Source of the DNA: Liquorilactobacillus vini DSM 20605
GTDB lineage: Bacteria; Bacillota; Bacilli; Lactobacillales; Lactobacillaceae
Length of the DNA: 41,934 bases
NCBI RefSeq assembly: GCF_000255495.1
Contig: NZ_AHYZ01000061.1
Location: 1-41,934, forward strand
Reading direction: 5' to 3'
Translations under genes and position numbers: made by a program
Part shown: positions 38,752-41,934 of the stretch, piece after piece
How the letters are laid out: every line of letters begins with the position of its first letter
Numbering within the stretch: the first letter of the stretch is position 1
Notes under the pieces: model-generated
Databases searched by the model: none
What the model saw: the letters and a program-made list of their open reading frames with translations, nothing else
What the model was told of the DNA's origin: nothing

Positions 38752-38790
38752 TTGACAATTCTCAAGCCAAAAAGGTATAGTTAAACTATA
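38752..38790 (+). promoter_or_regulatory. Promoter of the DUF4044 gene with a perfect palindrome at its -10
   Basis: TTGACA (38752-38757), 18-base spacer, TATAGT (38776-38781). The -10 starts a 15-base perfect palindrome, TATAGTTAAACTATA (38776-38790), that could be an operator. It is divergent to the aspartokinase promoter. Confidence 0.6.
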
Positions 38791-38819
38791 AATGCTGATT
38801 TAAAGGATGAACGCTAATA

Positions 38820-38939
38820 ATGAAAAAGAAAAAGCTTAGTCGGTTTGAAAAAATTACCCGTGCCGTTATCTGGATCATGCTAATCGTTACCGTCGGGACT
38901 GTCTTTATCACAGCAATTTTTTCGGTAATTGGTTATTAA
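38820..38939 (+). CDS. Small membrane protein, DUF4044-like, 39 residues
   Basis: A 39-residue protein: a basic start (MKKKKLSRFEKITR) and one transmembrane helix (VIWIMLIVTVGTVFITAIF). It resembles the DUF4044 small membrane proteins of lactobacilli. ATG 38820 follows AAAGGATG at a rather long spacing of 11 bases. A near-consensus promoter and a strong terminator show it to be a separate unit. A role in division is suggested only by its neighbours. Confidence 0.75.
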   Translation: MKKKKLSRFEKITRAVIWIMLIVTVGTVFITAIFSVIGY

Positions 38940-38953
38940 AACTGTAAGTTATT

Positions 38954-38993
38954 AAAAAAAACGAAACGCATTTAAATGCGTTTCGCTTTTTTT
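38954..38993. terminator. Bidirectional terminator between the DUF4044 and XRE genes
   Basis: A perfect 24-base palindrome, CGAAACGCATTTAAATGCGTTTCG (given in two halves of 12), at 38962-38985 with A-run before and T-run after. It ends both converging genes; the T-run touches the XRE stop. Confidence 0.93.
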
Positions 38994-39201
38994 ATTCATC
39001 AACTCCGACGTATTTTTTAATTTCTTTGATCCAATGACGTGTATTATCAGTATTAGCCACGTTTCCATTGATTAACTGATTGATATAAGGTTTAGACAGT
39101 CCAAAATGTTCAGCTATCTCAGTTTGTGAAGATGGCTTAATCCCTAATCTTTTATTTCTTTTCAAGCAAAGAACTACTGCATCAGCAAATTCAAACGACA
39201 T
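38992..39201 (-). CDS. Small XRE-family HTH protein (Cro-like)
   Basis: A 69-residue protein that is essentially one helix-turn-helix domain (QTEIAEHFGLSKPYINQLIN). It looks like the Cro or excisionase-side regulator of a phage switch. ATG at 39201 has GAGGAG nine bases upstream. It is divergent to the XRE repressor gene at 39410, with which it shares a 208-base control region. No typical early phage gene follows it. Confidence 0.75.
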   Translation of the reverse strand: MSFEFADAVVLCLKRNKRLGIKPSSQTEIAEHFGLSKPYINQLINGNVANTDNTRHWIKEIKKYVGVDE

Positions 39202-39230
39202 TCAGCTTCACTCCTCATCGTCTAATATGT

Positions 39231-39244
39231 TAACTAATAAATTT
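39231..39244. promoter_or_regulatory. Third, degenerate operator copy
   Basis: TAACTAATAAATTT matches the palindromic operator TAACTAATAAGTTA at 12 of 14 positions. It lies in the 5' leader of the small XRE gene, about 30 bases before its start. Confidence 0.5.
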
Positions 39245-39267
39245 GACGAAAATAAAAGTAATATTAT

Positions 39268-39295
39268 ATTATAAAGTGTGTTTTAAAAGTTGCAA
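39268..39295 (-). promoter_or_regulatory. Promoter of the small XRE gene
   Basis: Minus-strand TTGCAA (39290-39295), 16-base spacer, TATAAT (39268-39273). Confidence 0.6.
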
Positions 39296-39313
39296 TTACT
39301 TTATCTCTATAAG

Positions 39314-39342
39314 TTTACTAAATTTTACATCTTAATTATACT
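39314..39342 (+). promoter_or_regulatory. Promoter of the XRE repressor-ImmA genes
   Basis: TTTACT (39314-39319), 17-base spacer, TATACT (39337-39342). The first operator begins at the last base of the -10, so a bound repressor would cover the start site. Confidence 0.6.
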
Positions 39343-39386
39343 AACTAATAAGTTAGAAATCAAGATATTTTCTAACTTATTAGTTA
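39342..39386. promoter_or_regulatory. Paired palindromic operators in an 18-bp inverted repeat
   Basis: TAACTAATAAGTTAGAAA (39342-39359) and its exact inverse TTTCTAACTTATTAGTTA (39369-39386) are separated by nine bases. Each arm contains its own palindrome TAACT-N4-AGTTA (39342-39355 and 39373-39386), with centres 31 bases apart, about three helical turns, as expected for two cooperating repressor dimers. Confidence 0.75.
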
Positions 39387-39409
39387 AATTGAGAAGATAG
39401 GAGTTATCT

Positions 39410-39718
39410 ATGATCGTTGAACGCATCAAAGAATTAGCTAAACAGCGACATTTGTCTGTTTATCAGGTTGAAGATCAACTATCTCTTGGTCACAACACGA
39501 TTTATCAGTGGAATCATCGCCAGCCCTCAATTCTTAGAGTTCAAAAAGTGGCTGACTTTTTTGATGTTTCCGTTGACTATCTTTTAGGAAGAACGGATGA
39601 TCTTAAGCCGAATGTTGATCTAACAGAAAATCAGGATGTTGTTTTTACTTATGAAGGTAAAAAAATTTCTGAGCAGCAGCTAGCGTTGATTAAGTCTATT
39701 TTGCGAAATAATAAATAA
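39410..39718 (+). CDS. XRE-family repressor (phage CI / ImmR-like)
   Basis: A 102-residue protein with an N-terminal helix-turn-helix (residues about 1-63: LSVYQVEDQLSLGHNTIYQW, ending VDYLLGRTDD) and a short C-terminal part (about 75-102) that may be for dimerisation or for cleavage by the peptidase encoded next. ATG follows TAGGAG. Likely binds the palindromes in its own 5' region. Followed 22 bases later by the ImmA-like gene. Confidence 0.85.
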   Translation: MIVERIKELAKQRHLSVYQVEDQLSLGHNTIYQWNHRQPSILRVQKVADFFDVSVDYLLGRTDDLKPNVDLTENQDVVFTYEGKKISEQQLALIKSILRNNK

Positions 39719-39740
39719 AAACCTATTTTGGAGATAAAGA

Positions 39741-40154
39741 TTGAATCAAGTTCAGCTTTCCTTGCTTAAGATTGCCCGCCAGCAGCAAATCACCGTCATT
39801 TGGTCAGATCAACTGGCCAGTGATACACCGCCCTTGGCACTAATCAAACAAAGAGTTATCATCATGAATTTGAACTGGCCGCAAAAAGCAGAATTAACTT
39901 TCCAACTAGCTCACGAATTAGCGCATTTTTTAAATAATGAACCTTATTATAGTGAATTATATCGTACTGGCAAAACCAATTTATTGCAAATTGAAGCGCA
40001 AACTAATAAATGTGCTATTAAATTACTATTGCCCTTTTATCTCGACGGGCTCATTCAAACTAAAGTGAACGCCTGGGATTTCATTAAACAATTTGGCATT
40101 CCAAGCCATTATCTTAACCTAGTACGAGAAACCTTACATGATTTACAAAAATGA
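39741..40154 (+). CDS. ImmA/IrrE-type metallopeptidase
   Basis: A 137-residue protein of the ImmA/IrrE family. Seen: the zinc motif HELAHFLN and a downstream helix with IEAQTNKCAIKLLLP whose Glu is the usual third ligand. Family members cleave an XRE repressor on DNA damage or another signal, releasing transfer or lysis genes. The start TTG at 39741 follows GGAGAT. Co-transcribed with the XRE repressor; the pair ends at a strong terminator. Confidence 0.88.
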   Translation: MNQVQLSLLKIARQQQITVIWSDQLASDTPPLALIKQRVIIMNLNWPQKAELTFQLAHELAHFLNNEPYYSELYRTGKTNLLQIEAQTNKCAIKLLLPFYLDGLIQTKVNAWDFIKQFGIPSHYLNLVRETLHDLQK

Positions 40155-40162
40155 TTCTAAAA

Positions 40163-40197
40163 AAAGTTCCAAAAGCTTGACTAGCTTTTGGAACTTT
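40163..40197. terminator. Bidirectional terminator between the ImmA gene and rplS
   Basis: Stem AAAGTTCCAAAAGC/GCTTTTGGAACTTT with a seven-base loop, flanked by A-run and T-rich sequence; serves converging transcripts. Confidence 0.9.
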
Positions 40198-40204
40198 CTT
40201 TATC

Positions 40205-40555
40205 TTAGTTGCGGCGTTTTTCTGGAATCCGTGCTGCTTTACCGTGTAAACTTCTTAAGTAATAAAGTTTAGCCCGACGAACACGTCCATGACGAACAAC
40301 TTCAATCTTATCTACTCGTGGTGAATGAAGCGGAAAAGTTCTTTCTACGCCTACACCACTACTGATTTTACGTACTGTATATGTTTCGCTAATTCCTTGT
40401 CCCCGACGCTTAATCACAACGCCTTCAAATAACTGGACCCTTTCGCGACTGCCCTCAACAATTCGAGCATAAACTCGAACTGTATCTCCAGCTCGGAAGT
40501 CTGGGATGTCACTTCTCAATTGTGATGCTGTAATCTTTTGAATCAATGGATTCAT
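40205..40555 (-). CDS. rplS: Ribosomal protein L19
   Basis: A 116-residue protein of the large subunit, at the interface with 16S rRNA. Seen: [60 protein letters not shown] and [18 protein letters not shown] at 40555 follows AAAGGAAG; the longer frame would extend through the leader hairpin. Belongs to the rimM-trmD-rplS group. Confidence 0.98.
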   Translation of the reverse strand: MNPLIQKITASQLRSDIPDFRAGDTVRVYARIVEGSRERVQLFEGVVIKRRGQGISETYTVRKISSGVGVERTFPLHSPRVDKIEVVRHGRVRRAKLYYLRSLHGKAARIPEKRRN

Positions 40556-40573
40556 CTTTTTTCTTCCTTTCAC

Positions 40574-40605
40574 CAGCATTCATGTCCAGTCGCAGCGGAA
40601 TGCTG
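40574..40605 (-). promoter_or_regulatory. Hairpin in the rplS leader (possible L19 autoregulatory leader)
   Basis: Minus-strand stem CAGCATTC/GAATGCTG around a 16-base loop, ending just before the rplS ribosome site. An L19 leader element is known in Firmicutes; I cannot confirm that this is the same fold. A possible promoter (TTGAAT, 17 bases, TAACAT) lies just upstream, near the end of trmD. Confidence 0.4.
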
Positions 40606-40654
40606 TTAATCTGGCATAAGCCGATTATCATGTTAACATACTAAAACCAATTAT

Positions 40655-41389
40655 TCAATCTTTTTGTGTCGAAAATTCGCGCAGCCATTTGTTTTGCTGT
40701 TCATTTAAGTCCAGCCCGGCTAAAAGATCTGGACGCCGCTCAAAGGTCCGTTTCAAGGCTGCTTTTTGCCGCCACTCAGTAATTCTTTGATGGTTGCCAC
40801 TCAACAAAACCTCTGGAACTTTCAATCCTTGGTACTCTGCTGGACGCGTATATTGTGGATATTCAAGCAACCCCGTTGTAAATGAATCATCGGGGGCTGA
40901 AGCAGTGTTACCCAAAACTCCCGGTATCAACCGTAAAGTAGCATCGATCATTGTCATTGCCGCCAGTTCACCACCGGTTAAAACAAAGTCCCCTAATGAT
41001 AACTCATCGGTTACACGTGTCCGGATTCGTTCATCATAACCTTCATAATGCCCACAAATAAAAGTCAAATTGCTTTCATCAGCAAGATCTTGAGCAACCT
41101 TTTGATCAAATCGTTTTCCTGCCGGATCAAGCAAAATAATCCGGCCTAAGTTTTTTTGCTTCTCAACCAAGGCATCAAGTGCTGAAAAAATCGGTTGCGC
41201 TTGCAATAGCATTCCAGCACCCCCACCATATGGGTAATCATCAACATGTTTTTGCCGACTCTGAGTATAATCTCGATAATTAACAATTTCAAAACTGACT
41301 AATTGTTTTGCAACCGCTTTGCCAATAATCGATTCATGCAATGGACCAGTAAACATTTCTGGGAATAAGCTTAAAATATTAATTTTCAT
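40655..41389 (-). CDS. trmD: TrmD, tRNA (guanine-N1) methyltransferase
   Basis: A 244-residue SPOUT methyltransferase making m1G37, which prevents frameshifting. Seen: [11 protein letters not shown] start, [14 protein letters not shown], the SAM knot region [11 protein letters not shown], and [18 protein letters not shown] at 41389 overlaps the rimM stop as ATGA. Operon order rimM-trmD-rplS is standard. Confidence 0.98.
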   Translation of the reverse strand: MKINILSLFPEMFTGPLHESIIGKAVAKQLVSFEIVNYRDYTQSRQKHVDDYPYGGGAGMLLQAQPIFSALDALVEKQKNLGRIILLDPAGKRFDQKVAQDLADESNLTFICGHYEGYDERIRTRVTDELSLGDFVLTGGELAAMTMIDATLRLIPGVLGNTASAPDDSFTTGLLEYPQYTRPAEYQGLKVPEVLLSGNHQRITEWRQKAALKRTFERRPDLLAGLDLNEQQNKWLREFSTQKD

Positions 41390-41898
41390 TCTTCATCTAA
41401 CCCATCCATCAATTCAACTTCAACTTGTTGCTGATCTAAATCAATTTTTTTAATTACCTGTTTAATGGCTGGTAACAGCAATTCTTTGTTATTGGTCCGC
41501 TCGACAACCCAAACGTCATTCGCACCTGGGCTTAAAATCTCTTTTATTTTACCAATTTGTTTTCCCTGCTGATCGACCACTGTTAAACCAATAATTTGAT
41601 GATAATAAAAGTTTCCTTGAGATAAAGCCGTTTGCTGAGCTTCATCAACCAACAGTTGACAATTTTTTAATTTTTCGACTGATGTCAGATCAGCATATTC
41701 AAAAAAGCTCAACAAATAAAACTGTTTAAATCTCCTTACTGTTCTAATTTTAAGTGGCTGTAACTGATTATTTTGTTTGACATACAAAGTATTATTGGGT
41801 TGAAACCTTTGCATAGCAAAATCAGTTACTGCTAAGATTTTAACTTCTCCTTGAATTCCATGGGTATTGATGATTTTTCCAACAGCAAAATATTTCAT
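41386..41898 (-). CDS. rimM: RimM, 16S rRNA processing protein
   Basis: A 170-residue maturation factor for the 30S head. Seen: [16 protein letters not shown] at the N-terminus and a PRC-barrel C-terminal domain with GANDVWVVE and [14 protein letters not shown] at 41898 follows AAGGGAG. The window ends 36 bases upstream; rpsP and a KH protein gene probably precede it. Confidence 0.96.
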   Translation of the reverse strand: MKYFAVGKIINTHGIQGEVKILAVTDFAMQRFQPNNTLYVKQNNQLQPLKIRTVRRFKQFYLLSFFEYADLTSVEKLKNCQLLVDEAQQTALSQGNFYYHQIIGLTVVDQQGKQIGKIKEILSPGANDVWVVERTNNKELLLPAIKQVIKKIDLDQQQVEVELMDGLDEE

Positions 41899-41934
41899 AT
41901 TAATTCTCCCTTAAAAAAGCTCTCTAATAAAACA

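Noticed and set aside
38626..38760. Lysine riboswitch before the aspartokinase gene
   Set aside because: The leader is too short and lacks the conserved core; only a promoter and a dyad are seen.
38992..40154. Complete prophage or integrative element
   Set aside because: No integrase, attachment-site repeats or structural genes are seen around the XRE/ImmA genes; both flanks are ordinary chromosomal genes.

Overview
The window looks like chromosome of a low-GC Lactobacillaceae species. It carries a dcw (division and cell wall) cluster with MraZ, FtsL, a PASTA-type PBP2 and DivIB, a T-box in front of ileS, the epsilon subunit RpoY, RNase J1, and a ylaN-ftsW-pycA order shared with Bacillus. 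MurE has the DNPR motif typical of meso-diaminopimelate (mDAP) ligases, and dapF and an aspartokinase are present, so the cell wall is probably mDAP-type. A genus such as Liquorilactobacillus, or another mDAP-type lactobacillus, would fit, but this is a guess. Almost all genes lie on the minus strand, so operons read from right to left.

Layout, left to right. 1-1859: ylaN-ftsW-pycA operon (pycA cut by the window edge). 2079-5291: typA, then UPF0223-suhB. 5357-9719: plus-strand def, a frameshifted minus-strand membrane protein, plus-strand rpoY-rnjA, and a degenerate lipid-kinase-like gene, closed by a strong bidirectional terminator. 9720-13526: histidine phosphatase (frameshifted)-TPR protein-recD2 operon. 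13602-14866: mnmA with its own promoter and terminator. 14879-18974: six-gene operon dapF-NUDIX (frameshifted)-small membrane protein-mtnN-cysteine desulfurase-DUF1831. 19015-22150: T-box-regulated ileS. 22175-36979: the dcw cluster, transcribed as mraZ-rsmH-ftsL-pbpB-murE-mraY-murD-murG-divIB-(promoter)-ftsA-ftsZ-sepF-ylmG-ylmH-divIVA. 36999-38939: aspartokinase and DUF3397 membrane protein, with a divergent 39-aa DUF4044 protein. 38954-40197: an isolated phage-like switch (XRE / XRE repressor / ImmA-type peptidase) with paired palindromic operators. 40205-41934: rimM-trmD-rplS.

The genes share a few themes: building the septum and lipid II, providing diaminopimelate for it (aspartokinase, DapF, MurE), and RNA maturation and translation (TypA, RNase J1, MnmA with its sulfur donor, TrmD, RimM, L19, IleS, Def). 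The accessory part is the XRE/ImmA module at 38992-40154, which has no integrase or structural phage genes beside it. Three genes have a single missing base in an A/T run of 6-7; this is either real decay or homopolymer undercalling in the assembly. The two most informative regulatory signals are a 10-11-bp periodic GTGGT repeat in front of mraZ, likely the MraZ operator, and the operators of the phage-like switch.
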